Shown: piece by piece, positions 31,456-42,930 of the stretch
Numbering within the stretch: position 1 is the first letter of the stretch
How the letters are laid out: each line of letters starts with the position of its first letter
Assembly: GCA_035499295.1 (NCBI GenBank)
Contig: DATJZG010000088.1
Location: forward strand, 1-47,379
DNA: 47,379 nt
Source: DATJZG01 sp035499295
Lineage (GTDB): Bacteria; Myxococcota; Myxococcia; Myxococcales; Anaeromyxobacteraceae
Direction of reading: 5' to 3'
Made by a program: the position numbers and the translations under genes
Notes under the pieces: model-generated
The model's input: the letters and a program-made list of their open reading frames with translations, nothing else
Told to the model about the DNA's origin: nothing
Database searches by the model: none

Positions 31456-32757
31456 CTACTTGGCGGGCTTGAAGCCCGCCTGGATCCAGTCGGCGCTCTT
31501 CACGCCCTCGGGCGGGTTCACCTTCTCCGCCGGGTAGTGCTTCACGTTCACGAAGGTGAGCTTGCCGTCGACGGTCTTCGCCTGGCCGTAGACGGTCCCC
31601 TCCACCGCCTGGTGCCCCTTGCCGAGCGCCATGCGGATGGGCCCGGAGGGCGAGTCGAAGGTGAGCCCCTCGAAGGCGGCGATGATCTGATCGGGCGTGG
31701 GCGCAGCCGTGCCCGAGCCCTGGGCCTTCTCGTAGGCGGCCTTGAGCCCGAGGAGGGCCTGGGACATGTGGTAGGCGGGGTAGTTGGGGTAGAGGACGTA
31801 GCGGTCCTGGTAGGCGGCGCGGAAGAAGCGGTTCAGCTCGACGTCGGGGGCGAAGGCGCCGTGCGGCCCGCGGGCGCCGATGATGGTGCCGTCGGGGATC
31901 TGCCCGGCGAGCTTGTGGGTGGCGGTCTCGCCGCAGGTGAGCACCGCCGTGCTCTTCTTGAGCGCCCCGCGGGGAACGGCCTGCAGGACGAAGGCGTCGA
32001 GGTCGCCGCCCCAGAAGCTCGAGTGGATGACGTCGGGGCTTCCCGCCATGAGCGCCGAGATCTCGGCGCCGTACTGGCCGGCGAGCAGCTTCGGCATCTG
32101 CGAGGTGGTGACCTCGACGCCGGACTTGAGCTTCTTCATCGAGTTCTCGAAGTCGGACCAGGAGTCCTGCCCCCAGGCGTAGTTCTGGTTGATGCCGGCG
32201 ATCTTCCTCGCCCCGGGGAGGACGTCCGTCACGTAGAAGGCGGCGGCGATGTTGTCCATGGCCGCGTGGGAGGAGGCCCGGAAGACGTACTTGTAGGAGG
32301 CGTCCTCGAAGATGCGGGGAGTGCCGCAGTCGAAGAAGATGGTGAGCTTCTTCAGCTCCTCGGCCACCGGGGCGATGGCGAGGCAGTCGCCGCTCGAGAT
32401 GTAGCCGATGACCGCGTCCACGTTCTGGCGCTGCACCAGGTCGCGGTACTCGCTCACCTGCTTCGTCGTCCCGCCCGCCTCGTCGAGGAAGACGAGCTCC
32501 ACCGGCCTCCCTCCGAAACCCGGCTTCTGGTAGGGCGCCGGCACCTTGCCGGCGTTGATCGCCTCGGCGAGCACCTCGGCCCCGTTCCGGGCGGGGACGC
32601 CGAACGGCCCGGCCGCCGCCCCGGAGAGGAAGGTGACGACGCCGATGCGGAACTTGGCCTCGTCGGCCTGGGCCCGGGCGGGCGCCAGCGCCGCGAGTGA
32701 CGAGGCGACGAGGAGAGCTGCGAGGGGGCTCTTCGGGCTTTGCGGGATGCCGATCAT
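31456..32757 (-). CDS. LivJ/K-type periplasmic substrate-binding protein 1
   Basis: This 433-residue protein has a Sec signal (residues about 10-32, ending near ARAQADEA). The mature part opens with FRIGVVTFLSGAAAGPFGVPA, the usual start of HAAT/Peripla_BP_6 proteins, and continues with DAVIGYISSGDCLAIAPVAEE. It captures the substrate for LivHMGF in the periplasm. GGAGG lies 8 bases before the ATG. A second, distinct binding protein of the same family lies 23 bases upstream. The ligand cannot be inferred from sequence; the pocket region (ISSGDC, DCGTPR) differs from the LivJ pattern. Confidence 0.9.
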   Translation of the reverse strand: MIGIPQSPKSPLAALLVASSLAALAPARAQADEAKFRIGVVTFLSGAAAGPFGVPARNGAEVLAEAINAGKVPAPYQKPGFGGRPVELVFLDEAGGTTKQVSEYRDLVQRQNVDAVIGYISSGDCLAIAPVAEELKKLTIFFDCGTPRIFEDASYKYVFRASSHAAMDNIAAAFYVTDVLPGARKIAGINQNYAWGQDSWSDFENSMKKLKSGVEVTTSQMPKLLAGQYGAEISALMAGSPDVIHSSFWGGDLDAFVLQAVPRGALKKSTAVLTCGETATHKLAGQIPDGTIIGARGPHGAFAPDVELNRFFRAAYQDRYVLYPNYPAYHMSQALLGLKAAYEKAQGSGTAAPTPDQIIAAFEGLTFDSPSGPIRMALGKGHQAVEGTVYGQAKTVDGKLTFVNVKHYPAEKVNPPEGVKSADWIQAGFKPAK

Positions 32758-32780
32758 CGTTCGTTTCCTCCGGTCGGGAC

Positions 32781-34082
32781 CTATTGGACGACGGGGTCGA
32801 TCCTCTCTGCCTTCCTTCTGCGGGCGCGGACCTCCTCGGGCGAAGGCTTCGTCTCCTCCGGCCCGTAGGCGACCCAGTTGCCGAGCATGACGCGGGCGGG
32901 CGGGAACCGCTCGTCCCTCACCACCTCTCCCACCGCCTGGAACTGGGCGATCTGATGGGTGTCGGGGTCGATGTAGGAGGCGAAGCCGGGCGGGTCCTCG
33001 GGGAGCTCGACCCGCAGCCCCTCGAGCGCCGCCACCAGCCGGTCCACGCTCTTCGCCCCCCCCGCCCGGCGGAGCGCCTCGGCGATGGCCACGATCCCGC
33101 TGTAGGCGCCCTCGGCGGCGTAGGTGGGGTAGCGCCCCTCCAGGCGGTGGAAGGCCTCCACGAACCAGCGGTTGAGCGGGGTCTCGGGCCAGTTGTTGTG
33201 GTGGCGGGCGGAGAGGATGAGCCCCTTCGGCGGCCGGTCGCCGAGCGCCACCATGACGTCGTAGTTCCCGCCGGTGTCGAAGTTGGCGAGGCGCGCGTGC
33301 TCGAGGAGGTCGGTCGCCGCCGCCTGCCGGAGGAATCCGATGAAGTCGTCGCCCCAGAGCGCCACCACCACCACGTCCGGCCGCGACTGAGCGAGGGCCC
33401 GGATGTAGGCGGAGTAGTCGGGCTCGTTGAGCTTGGGCCAGAACTCCCCGACGAGCTCGTAGCGGACGCCCAGGCGGGCGAGCGCGTCCGAGAGGTCGCG
33501 CAGGACGATGTGGCCGTAGTCGTAGTCGGCCCCGACGAAGGCGAGCCGGCTCCAAGGCGACCGCCTCTGCAGGTCCTGCAGGTAGCGGGCCCCGGCCGAC
33601 ATCGACGAGTACGAGTCGTTCGACACCCGGAAGTAGTGCTTGTGAAAGCCCTCGATGGTGAGGCGCGAGGAGGCGTGGTCGGTGCCGACGAAGATCACCT
33701 CGCGCCGGGAGGCGAGGCGGCTCACCGCCTGCCCGACCCCGGAGGAGACGACCCCGCACAGGAACCGGGCGCGGTCCTTCTCGATGTAGTCGTCGGCGAG
33801 CCGGAGCGCGTTCGAGACCTTCGACCCGTAGTCCTCGACGATGACCCGCAGGCGAGGGGGCCGGCCCCGCCCCTCCTCCGCCGCGATCCGCTCGAGCGCG
33901 ACCCGGATCCCGCCGACGCTGTCCTTCCCGTAGATGGCCGACCGGCCGGTCATCGGGTACATGCACCCGACCGTGACGTCGGCCGCGCCGGCCGGCGCCC
34001 CGAGCTCGATCCGGGCCGCGGACGGGAAGCTGAACCCGGCCGCCGCCGCCGCGACGAGGAGCCTCTGCGGAGTTCCGAGCAC
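32781..34082 (-). CDS. LivJ/K-type periplasmic substrate-binding protein 2
   Basis: This second Peripla_BP_6 protein, also 433 residues, has a short hydrophobic N-terminus (LLVAAAAAGFSFPSAA) that looks like a signal peptide. The mature part begins DVTVGCMYPMTGRSAIYGKDS, followed by FLCGVVSSGVGQAVSRLA, a FVGADYDYGH segment and VVVVALWGDDFIGFL. It differs throughout from the downstream paralogue, so this is not a recent duplication. It starts at a GTG with no ribosome site visible. It heads the transporter run, below a candidate sigma54 promoter. It may widen the substrate range or act as a sensing partner for the histidine kinase. Confidence 0.88.
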   Translation of the reverse strand: MLGTPQRLLVAAAAAGFSFPSAARIELGAPAGAADVTVGCMYPMTGRSAIYGKDSVGGIRVALERIAAEEGRGRPPRLRVIVEDYGSKVSNALRLADDYIEKDRARFLCGVVSSGVGQAVSRLASRREVIFVGTDHASSRLTIEGFHKHYFRVSNDSYSSMSAGARYLQDLQRRSPWSRLAFVGADYDYGHIVLRDLSDALARLGVRYELVGEFWPKLNEPDYSAYIRALAQSRPDVVVVALWGDDFIGFLRQAAATDLLEHARLANFDTGGNYDVMVALGDRPPKGLILSARHHNNWPETPLNRWFVEAFHRLEGRYPTYAAEGAYSGIVAIAEALRRAGGAKSVDRLVAALEGLRVELPEDPPGFASYIDPDTHQIAQFQAVGEVVRDERFPPARVMLGNWVAYGPEETKPSPEEVRARRRKAERIDPVVQ

Positions 34083-34097
34083 GCGCCGGCGCGGAGG

Positions 34098-34113
34098 AGC
34101 ACGAGCCGTGCCG
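34098..34113 (-). promoter_or_regulatory. Candidate sigma54 (-24/-12) promoter for the transporter run
   Basis: On the minus strand CGGCACGGCTCGTGCT contains GGCACG (with the -24 GG at 34112-34111) and TGCT (with the -12 GC at 34100-34099), with exactly 10 bases between GG and GC. The consensus is TGGCACGN4TTGCW. The neighbouring response regulator is a sigma54 activator. Transcription would start near 34087, only about 5 bases before the annotated GTG, which is a weakness. Confidence 0.35.
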
Positions 34114-34324
34114 CGGGCGCGCTTCCCCGGCTCTGGGCGGCGGGCGGACTCCTCGACGCATCGGGCCAGGATGCGGCGGGGAGCGAAAACGCCCGGGGTT
34201 CGGCAAGGGCGCGCCCCTTCCGGCGGGGGCTCCCCGCCCTCCGCGGGATGGCCGGCGGGGACGAGGTCCTCCCCGCGGCGGAGCGGAAACCGCTCCGGCG
34301 GGCGCTCGCCCGGGCGAAAGCCGC

Positions 34325-35645
<1,321 letters not shown>

Positions 35646-35668
<23 letters not shown>

Positions 35669-37364
35669 GGGAGGTCTCGCTCCGGACCAGGGTGACACGA
35701 GCCGTCGCGCCCGACAAAGGGACGCTCTCGAGCGTGAGCCGGCCGTCGTTCATCTCCGCGAGCTGCCGGGAGATGGAGAGGCCGAGGCCGGTCCCGCCGC
35801 GCTTGGTGGTGAAGAAGGGGTCGAAGACGTGCCGGAGCGCCTCCGCGGGGATGCCGGTCCCGGTGTCGGTCACCTCGATGGTCACCTGGGGGCCGGCCGG
35901 GTAGGCGTCGAGGGTCACCACCCCTCCCGCCGGGGTCGCCTGCAGCGCGTTGAGCGCCAGGTTCATGAGGATCTGCTGCAGGTGGTCGGGGTCGACGACG
36001 GCGAGGAGGTCGGGGGCCACCTTCACCCGGAACTCCACCTGGCGGCGCTCCGCCTCCTCGGCCACGAGGGCGTGGAGGCGGCGGGCCACCTCCCGCACCT
36101 GCACCTCCTGGCGCCGGGGAGGGCTCGGCCGCCCGAAGGCGAGGAGGTCCTCCATCGCCCGCGCCATCCGGTCGATCTCCTGCTCCATGTCCTCGAGCAG
36201 GGCGAGCTTCTGCGGGTCCGACTCGGAGCGCCCGAGCGCCTGGACCGTCGTCTTGAGGGTGGCGAGCGGGTTGCGCACCTCGTGCGCCACGCCGGTCGAG
36301 AACTTTCCCAGGACGGCGAGGCGCTCGATGCGGACGGCGCGGTCGACGAGGGTCCCGAGCTTCGAGGCCATGCGGTTGAAGGCCACCGCCAGGAAGCCGA
36401 GCTCGTCGTCGCTCGCGTCCGGCACCCGGTGGGAGAAGTCGCCGGCCGAGACCACCTCCGCCCCGTGGGCGAGGAGGTCCACCCGCCGCCCGAGCCGGCT
36501 CGCCAGCCGGGTGAGGAGCCAGCCGATGGCGCAGAGCATGACGAGCGACGCCACCACCAGCGAGTAGCGGGCGGCGTCGAAGGGGCGCAGGAGCTCGGCC
36601 GGGTCGACGAGGAGGAGCGGCCGCCATCCGGGGGCGACCTCCGGCCCCTCCATCACCCGCCCCTGGATGGCGGCCGGGCGCCCGACGGCGTCGAAGTCGC
36701 CGGCGGGGGTGCGCAGCACCGGCTGGAGGACGCCGGCCGCCGAGGGGGCGCCGAGGAGCTCGGTCAGGGAGGCGAGCCGGACGTGCAGGGCGATGGAGCC
36801 GCCGGCGGGGAGCGGCTCCTCCAGCATGAACCAGCCCGACTGGCCGCGGGTGGGCGGCGCTGGCCCCACCAGCTCCGCCTCCCGGTAGCGGCGGCGAGGC
36901 AGCGCCCCGGGCTCGAACGGCACCTCGGGCCAGTAGGGCGGCCCCGAGGCCGCCGCCCCGGCCACGGCGCGCGTGAGCTGCCGCCCCTCGGAGAAGAAGA
37001 GGATGCCGTAGAGGTCCTGGGCGTCCGCCCCCACCCGGAGCAGGGAGGAGACCTCCTCCCCCTTGCCGGCGCCGGCGCCGTCGAGGGCCGAGAGCGAAGG
37101 GTAGCGAGCCAGGGTCTCGAGCTGGTAGGCGCGCTCGTCGAGGAAGGAGCCGAGCCGGCTCGAGGTGGCGGCGAGGCGGGCGTTCAGCTGCTCGCCGGTG
37201 AACTCGTCGAGGAGGCTGCGGGCGTAGCGATCGTAGAGCGCGCCGACGATGACCATCGGCACGGCCGCGGCGGCGAGCAGGAGGAGGGAGTACCTCCGAA
37301 CGAGGCTCCGGCCGTACTGGTGGGGCTTTCTCGTCTCCACGCCGCTTGGCGCCACCTCTAGCAC
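35646..37364 (-). CDS. Membrane sensor histidine kinase
   Basis: This protein has about 572 residues. A membrane helix near 24-44 and another near 268-288 bracket a periplasmic sensor domain of about 220 residues, probably Cache-like. A HAMP linker follows (LTRLASRLGRRVDLLAHGAEVVSAGDFSHRV), then HisKA with His361 in STGVAHEVRNPLATL. The HATPase_c domain shows NLALNALQATPAGG, DTGTGIP and FFTTKRGGTGLGLSI. The start is uncertain: GTG 37364 and in-frame GTGs at 37355 and 37340 are possible. It is divergent from trpB2. Its partner is the overlapping NtrC-type regulator. The sensor domain probably binds the transported compound or a relative; this is inference. Confidence 0.93.
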
Positions 37365-37504
37365 GAAGCGGGGAAGGGCCGCCCCCGGCGCCCGTCCCGG
37401 GGCGCCTTTCGGGGGTGGGGCCGGGGCCTCCCGCCGCTTGACTCCCCCGCCGCCTTCGGGTTCCCATCGCGCCTTTCTTTCCCCCCGGGAGCAAAAAAAG
37501 AGCC

Positions 37505-38866
37505 ATGCAGACCAAGTTCCTGCTGTCCGAAGACCAGATCCCGACCCACTGGTACAACGTCATCCCGGACCTGCCCGGCCCGATGGCGCCCGTCATCCAC
37601 CCGGGGACGAAGAAGCCGGTCACCCCTGACGACCTCCTGCCGCTCTTCCCCATGGGGCTCATCGAGCAGGAGGTCTCGCGGGAGCGCTTCATCCGCATCC
37701 CCGACGAGGTCCGCGAGATCTACAAGATCTGGCGCCCGAGCCCGCTCTTCCGCGCCCACCGGCTGGAGAAGGCCATCGGAACCCGCTGCCGCATCTACTA
37801 CAAGTACGAGGGCGTCTCCCCGGCCGGCTCCCACAAGCCCAACACCGCGGTGCCGCAGGCCTACTACAACAAGATCTTCGGCACGAAGCGCATCGCCACC
37901 GAGACCGGCGCCGGGCAGTGGGGCAGCTCCATGGCGCTCGCCAGCCAGATGTTCGGCCTCGAGTGCACCGTCTACATGGTGAAGGTGAGCTTCCTCCAGA
38001 AGCCCTACCGCAAGAGCATGATGCAGCTGTGGGGAGCGGAGGTGATCGCCTCCCCCTCCGACCGCACCAACGCCGGGCGCGGGATCCTGGCGAAGGACCC
38101 CGAGAGCCAGGGCTCCCTGGGCATCGCCATCAGCGAGGCGGTCGAGGACGCCGCCACCCACCCGGACACCCGCTACGCGCTCGGGAGCGTCCTGAACCAC
38201 GTCTGCATGCACCAGTCGGTGATCGGGCTCGAGGCGAAGGAGCAGCTCAAGCTGGCGGGCGACTACCCGGACGTGGTGGTCGGCTGCCACGGCGGCGGGT
38301 CGAACTTCGCCGGGGTGGCCTTCCCCTTCGTCGCCGACAAGGCCGCGGGCAAGAAGGTGCGGCTCGTGGCGGCCGAGCCGGCGAGCTGCCCCACCCTCAC
38401 CAAGGGCGTCTACACCTTCGACTTCGGCGACACCGCCCAGATGGCCCCCATCGCCAAGATGTACACGCTCGGCCACGACTTCATGCCGCCCGGCATCCAC
38501 GCCGGCGGCCTGCGCTACCACGGGGCCTCCCCGCTCGTGTCCCAGCTCGTCTCCGCCGGGGTGATCGAGGCGAAGGCGGTGGGACAGCTCGCCTGCTTCG
38601 ACGCCGCCGTCACCTTCGCGCGGAGCGAGGGGATCATCCCGGCGCCCGAGAGCTCCCACGCCATCCGGGTGGCCATCGACGAGGCGGAGCGCGCCCAGCA
38701 GGAGGGGAAGGAGCGGGTGATCCTCTTCAACCTCTCCGGCCACGGCCACGTGGACATGGCCGCCTACGACGCCTACTTCGCCGGGAAGCTCGAGGACTTC
38801 GACTACCCGGCCGACAAGGTGCGCGAGGCGCTCGCCCGGCTGCCCAAGGTCGAGTCGGTCGGCTGA
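37505..38866 (+). CDS. trpB: Tryptophan synthase beta chain, TrpB2 type
   Basis: The 453-residue PLP enzyme is longer than classical TrpB (about 400) and carries the extended N-terminus (IPTHWYNVIPDLPGPMAPVIHPGT) of the TrpB2 subgroup. PLP lysine Lys111 lies in SPAGSHKPNTA, with ETGAGQWGSSMALA, VVGCHGGGSNFAGVAFPF (phosphate loop) and LFNLSGHGHVDM. It condenses indole with serine to tryptophan; TrpB2 enzymes usually act without TrpA and are thought to salvage free indole. No other trp gene is adjacent. An importer gene set starts 5 bases after the stop, so the enzyme may act on an imported compound. Confidence 0.92.
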   Translation: MQTKFLLSEDQIPTHWYNVIPDLPGPMAPVIHPGTKKPVTPDDLLPLFPMGLIEQEVSRERFIRIPDEVREIYKIWRPSPLFRAHRLEKAIGTRCRIYYKYEGVSPAGSHKPNTAVPQAYYNKIFGTKRIATETGAGQWGSSMALASQMFGLECTVYMVKVSFLQKPYRKSMMQLWGAEVIASPSDRTNAGRGILAKDPESQGSLGIAISEAVEDAATHPDTRYALGSVLNHVCMHQSVIGLEAKEQLKLAGDYPDVVVGCHGGGSNFAGVAFPFVADKAAGKKVRLVAAEPASCPTLTKGVYTFDFGDTAQMAPIAKMYTLGHDFMPPGIHAGGLRYHGASPLVSQLVSAGVIEAKAVGQLACFDAAVTFARSEGIIPAPESSHAIRVAIDEAERAQQEGKERVILFNLSGHGHVDMAAYDAYFAGKLEDFDYPADKVREALARLPKVESVG

Positions 38867-38871
38867 ACGGA

Positions 38872-39843
38872 GTGCGCCCCTCCCTCATCGCCGCCCTCTC
38901 CGGCCTCTCGCTCGCGGCGGGCGCCGCGAGCGCCGAGGACGTGGTGCACCTCGGCAACCTCAAGTTCGCCCACTACGGCGCCGTCTCCTACATGAAGGAG
39001 AACTGCGGGAAGTTCGGGCTCCGGGTGGAGGAGCTCGTCTTCCCGAAGGGGATCGACATCTTCCCGGCGCTCGTCCGGGGAGAGGTGGACATCGCCGCCA
39101 GCGCCGCCGACGCCGCCATCGCCAACCGCGCCGCCGGCGGCCCCATCTACGTGGTGGCCGGCTTCGCCAAGGGGGGCGCGCGGCTCGTCGCCCGCTCCGA
39201 GCTCCCGGTCGCCATGGCGCGGGACCTGAAGGGGCGCAAGGTGGGGGTGGCGCGCGGCGGGGCGCAGGAGCTCCTGCTCCTCGCCGAGCTCGCCAAGAAC
39301 GGCCTCACCTGGTCGGAGGAGCCGGGCAAGGCGGACGTGCAGATCGTCTACCTCCAGTACGCCGACCTGAACCAGGCGCTCCTGCAGAAGCAGATCGACG
39401 CCATGTGCCAGTCTGAGCCGCAGTCGTCGCAGGCACTCGCCAAGGGATACGGGAAGGAGCTGCTCAAGCCCTACGACACCCCCATCGGCGAGCCGGTGCG
39501 GGTCCTCGTCATGTCGGAGAGGATGTACCGCGACCGGCCCGACGTGGCCCGCCGGGTGCTGGAGTGCTTCGTCGACGCCACCCGCACCTTCCTCGACCGG
39601 CCGCAGCTCGCGGAGAAGTACGTGCGCGAGCGGATGTTCAAGGGGCAGATCAGCGCCGAGGAGTACGCCGACGCCATGTCGAACGCGGCCTTCACCTACG
39701 ACGTCACCGTGGATCACATCCAGGCCACCACCGACCTCATGCGGAAGTACGGCGTGGGCAAGATGGCGAGCGCGCCCCGGGCGCAGGACTGGGTGAAGCT
39801 CGACCTCCTCGAGCAGGCGAAGCAGAAGCTGGGCGTCCGGTAG
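38872..39843 (+). CDS. NMT1/SsuA-type periplasmic substrate-binding protein
   Basis: The protein has about 323 residues from GTG 38872, 5 bases after the trpB2 stop. The N-terminus (SLIAALSGLSLAAGAASAED) is a Sec signal. The mature part follows the NMT1/THI5-like pattern of nitrate, sulfonate, taurine, thiamine-precursor and aromatic-acid binding proteins: VFPKGIDIFPALVRGEVDIAAS, LKGRKVGVARGGAQELLL, and ALLQKQIDAMCQSEP. Two cysteines (ENCGK and the MCQSEP region) lie in the mature chain. It supplies ligand to the permease and ATPase encoded next. The ligand is unknown; its link to TrpB2 suggests an indole- or aromatic-type compound. Confidence 0.88.
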   Translation: MRPSLIAALSGLSLAAGAASAEDVVHLGNLKFAHYGAVSYMKENCGKFGLRVEELVFPKGIDIFPALVRGEVDIAASAADAAIANRAAGGPIYVVAGFAKGGARLVARSELPVAMARDLKGRKVGVARGGAQELLLLAELAKNGLTWSEEPGKADVQIVYLQYADLNQALLQKQIDAMCQSEPQSSQALAKGYGKELLKPYDTPIGEPVRVLVMSERMYRDRPDVARRVLECFVDATRTFLDRPQLAEKYVRERMFKGQISAEEYADAMSNAAFTYDVTVDHIQATTDLMRKYGVGKMASAPRAQDWVKLDLLEQAKQKLGVR

Positions 39844-39849
39844 CGCGGG

Positions 39850-40664
39850 ATGGTGCGGCGCTCCGGCAGGCTCCTCAAGTCGCTCCTCGTGCCCGCCCTC
39901 GTCGTCGCGGCCTGGGACCTCCTCGCCCGCAGCGGGGCGGTCTCGCCGCTCGTCCTGCCCTCGCCCGCCCAGGTGGTGCGCCGCTGGGCGGCCTACGCGA
40001 GCCCGCTCTCCCCCTACGACCCGTCGGCGGAGAGCTACCTCGCCTGGCTCGCCTCGGGGGAGCTCTGGCTCGACTCGGCCGGGAGCCTCTACCGCGTCCT
40101 CGGCGGGTTCCTCCTCGGCACCGCCCTGGCGCTGCCGCTCGGGCTCCTCATGGGGGCGAAGGGCTCGGTGAACGACCTCCTGAACCCGGTGCTGCAGGTG
40201 GTCCGGCCCATCCCCCCCATCGCCTTCATCCCGCTCGCCATCCTCTGGTTCGGCCTCGGCAACCCCCCCGCCTTCTTCCTCATCGCTCTCGGCGCCTTCT
40301 TCCCGGTGCTCGTCAACACCATCGCCGGCGTCCGCAACGTCGACCAGATCTACCTGCGCGCCGCCCGGAACCTGGGGGCCGGGGAGCTCACCGTCTTCCG
40401 GCGGGTGATGCTGCCCGGCGCCATGCCCTACATCCTCGCCGGCCTGCGCATCGGCATCGGCATCGCCTTCATCGTGGTGATCGTGGCGGAGATGACGGCG
40501 GTGAACCGCGGCCTCGGCTACCGCATCCTGGAGGCGCGCGAGTACTTCTGGTCCGACAAGATCATCGCCGGGATGGTCTCCATCGGGCTCATCGGCCTCG
40601 CCATCGACTGGGTGATGGGCCGGGTGAACGCACGCCTCTTGCGCTGGCACCGGGGGATCGAGGG

Positions 40665-40668
<4 letters not shown>
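39850..40668 (+). CDS. SsuC/TauC-type ABC transporter permease
   Basis: The 272-residue membrane protein has about six helices. The binding-protein-dependent permease motif is recognisable in NLGAGELTVFRRVMLPGAMPYIL, the loop that docks on the ATPase. RPIPPIAFIPLAILWFGLG is a hallmark of the nitrate/taurine/sulfonate family. EMTAVNRGLGYRILEAREYFW follows. The gene begins 6 bases after the binding-protein stop and its TGA overlaps the start of the ATPase gene (TTGA), so the three parts are translationally linked. Confidence 0.92.
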
Positions 40669-41468
<800 letters not shown>

Positions 41469-41480
41469 GAGGTCCCCGGC

Positions 41481-41960
41481 CTACGCGCGCGCGATGCGCG
41501 GGTAGGACGGATGGGTGCGCTCCACCTGGCGGATGGGGGCGCTCGTGTAGTCGGGGAGGAGCTCGAGCAGGGCGTCGAAGCTCTCGAGCCCCACTCCCCC
41601 GAGGGGCGGCATGCCGCGCACCCAGAAGCTCGCGCCGTCGGGGCCGACGAGGAGCGCCTGGCGGTGGCGGAAGTCCACCATCACGGTGCGCAGGTCGTCC
41701 CAGAGGATCATCTCGATGACGCGGCCGTCGCCGCGGATGCGCCGGACCCCGCTGCCGTCGAGGTAGACGGCGCCGAGCCGCCAGGCCTCCTCGCGCTGCG
41801 CCAGCCAGAGCATGGCCCCGGCGGCCGCGGCGGGGAGGGGAAGGACCGCCGCGAACCGCCAGAAGCCGGGCATGAGGAAGAGGAGCGCCGTGGCGAGGGC
41901 GACCGCGCCGATGAGGGTGGCGACGGGCGCGAAGGCGAAGGAACGGTAGCGGAAGCTCAT
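41481..41960 (-). CDS. Small membrane protein with a PH-like cytoplasmic domain
   Basis: The 159-residue protein has two adjacent hydrophobic helices (ATLIGAVALATALLFLMPG and FAAVLPLPAAAAGAMLWLA) followed by a beta-rich domain. That domain (LGAVYLDGSGVRRIRG, EMILWDDLRTVMVDFRHRQALLVG) reads like a bacterial PH-type fold. No catalytic motif is visible and I do not recognise a named family. It stands alone between the convergent ABC gene and the SDR gene upstream on the same strand. Function unknown. Confidence 0.7.
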   Translation of the reverse strand: MSFRYRSFAFAPVATLIGAVALATALLFLMPGFWRFAAVLPLPAAAAGAMLWLAQREEAWRLGAVYLDGSGVRRIRGDGRVIEMILWDDLRTVMVDFRHRQALLVGPDGASFWVRGMPPLGGVGLESFDALLELLPDYTSAPIRQVERTHPSYPRIARA

Positions 41961-42102
41961 GGCTCTCTCCCCGGAGGCTCAAGACCACCCATACACCGGG
42001 GTAGGGCTTCCTCAAGTTCTCGGCACGTCCCTCCGGGGGATGCCGCTCGCCCCCGGGGACAGGCGACCGCGGGGGCGCCCCGTCCGGGCGTGCAAAAAAT
42101 CG

Positions 42103-42930
42103 CTATCGCCCCTCGACGAAGAGGTCGGGGAAGGGCTCCTCCCCCGCCACCGCCGCGTACCGGGAGAGGTCGGTGACGCCCTCGGAGGCGAGCACCTCGT
42201 CGTCGATGAAGAAGTTGCCGGTGCAGGTCCGGGCGTCGCGCAAGAGGACGCAGCGCGCCGCGTCCGCCACGATGTCCGGTCGGCGCGCGTGGCGGGCGAG
42301 CTCCGCCCCGCCGAGCAGGTTCAGGGCGGCGGTGTCGATGATGGTCCTCGGCCAGAGCGCGTTCACGGCGATCCCCATGGGGGCGAGCTCCTCCGCCATG
42401 CCGAGGACGCACAGGCTCATCCCGTACTTCGCCATGGTGTAGGCGAGGTGCGGGGCGAACCACTTCGCCCGCATGTCGAGCGGCGGCGAGAGGTTGAGGA
42501 TGTGGGGGTTCTTCGACCGGGCGAGGTGGGGCAGGCAGGCCTGGGAGACGAGGAAAGTCCCGCGGGCATTCACCTGGTGCATGAGGTCGTACCGCTTCGC
42601 CGGGGTCTCGGCGGTGCCGGCGAGGAAGATGGCGCTCGCGTTGTTGACGAGGACGTCGATGCCCCCGAACCGCTCGGCGGCGGCGGCCACCGCCTCGGCG
42701 ATCTGGTCCTCCTCGCGGACGTCGAGCTTCACCGCCAGCGCCTTCCCGCCGGCGCGCTCGACCTCCTCCGCCGCCGAGGCGATGGTGCCGGGGAGCTTCG
42801 GGTTCGGGACCGACGACTTGCCGGTGATGACCACGTTGGCGCCGTCGCGGGCGGCGGCGAGGGCGATCGCCTTGCCGATGCCGCGGGAGGAGCCGGTGAT
42901 GAAGATCGTCTTTCCCTGGAGAGTCGCCAT
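42103..42930 (-). CDS. SDR family oxidoreductase, HSDL2-like
   Basis: The 275-residue short-chain dehydrogenase has KTIFITGSSRGIGKAIALA at the N-terminus, VITGKSSVPNPKLPGTI, LVNNASAIFLAGTAETPAKR and NLSPPL. The active-site motif is YTMAKYGMS. The long GKSSVPNPKLPG loop and NLSPP are characteristic of hydroxysteroid dehydrogenase-like 2 proteins, implicated in fatty-acid or sterol metabolism; bacterial members are uncharacterised. GGGAGGACGAC precedes the ATG. It is divergent from mraZ across about 300 bases and shows no operon partner. Confidence 0.88.
   Translation of the reverse strand: MATLQGKTIFITGSSRGIGKAIALAAARDGANVVITGKSSVPNPKLPGTIASAAEEVERAGGKALAVKLDVREEDQIAEAVAAAAERFGGIDVLVNNASAIFLAGTAETPAKRYDLMHQVNARGTFLVSQACLPHLARSKNPHILNLSPPLDMRAKWFAPHLAYTMAKYGMSLCVLGMAEELAPMGIAVNALWPRTIIDTAALNLLGGAELARHARRPDIVADAARCVLLRDARTCTGNFFIDDEVLASEGVTDLSRYAAVAGEEPFPDLFVEGR

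Noticed and set aside
31456..34082. Tandem duplication of the two equal-length binding-protein genes
   Set aside because: The translated sequences differ almost everywhere beyond the general fold pattern, so the equal length is a coincidence and not a recent duplication.
34222..34238. GGCGGGG/CCCCGCC hairpin as terminator of the two-component operon
   Set aside because: It has no T tract on the minus strand. Such short GC stems are frequent by chance in this composition, so it is only noted beside the other GCT-loop hairpins.
37438..37466. TTGACT-type promoter upstream of trpB2
   Set aside because: A TTGACT is present at 37438-37443, but no acceptable -10 follows at 16-18 bases (only TTCCCA or TCCCAT), so it is not annotated.
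42094..42130. Hairpin plus T6 at the end of the HSDL2-like SDR gene (minus strand) as a terminator
   Set aside because: The stem is interrupted, overlaps the coding end, and ends about 9 bases before the T run, too far for a canonical intrinsic terminator.
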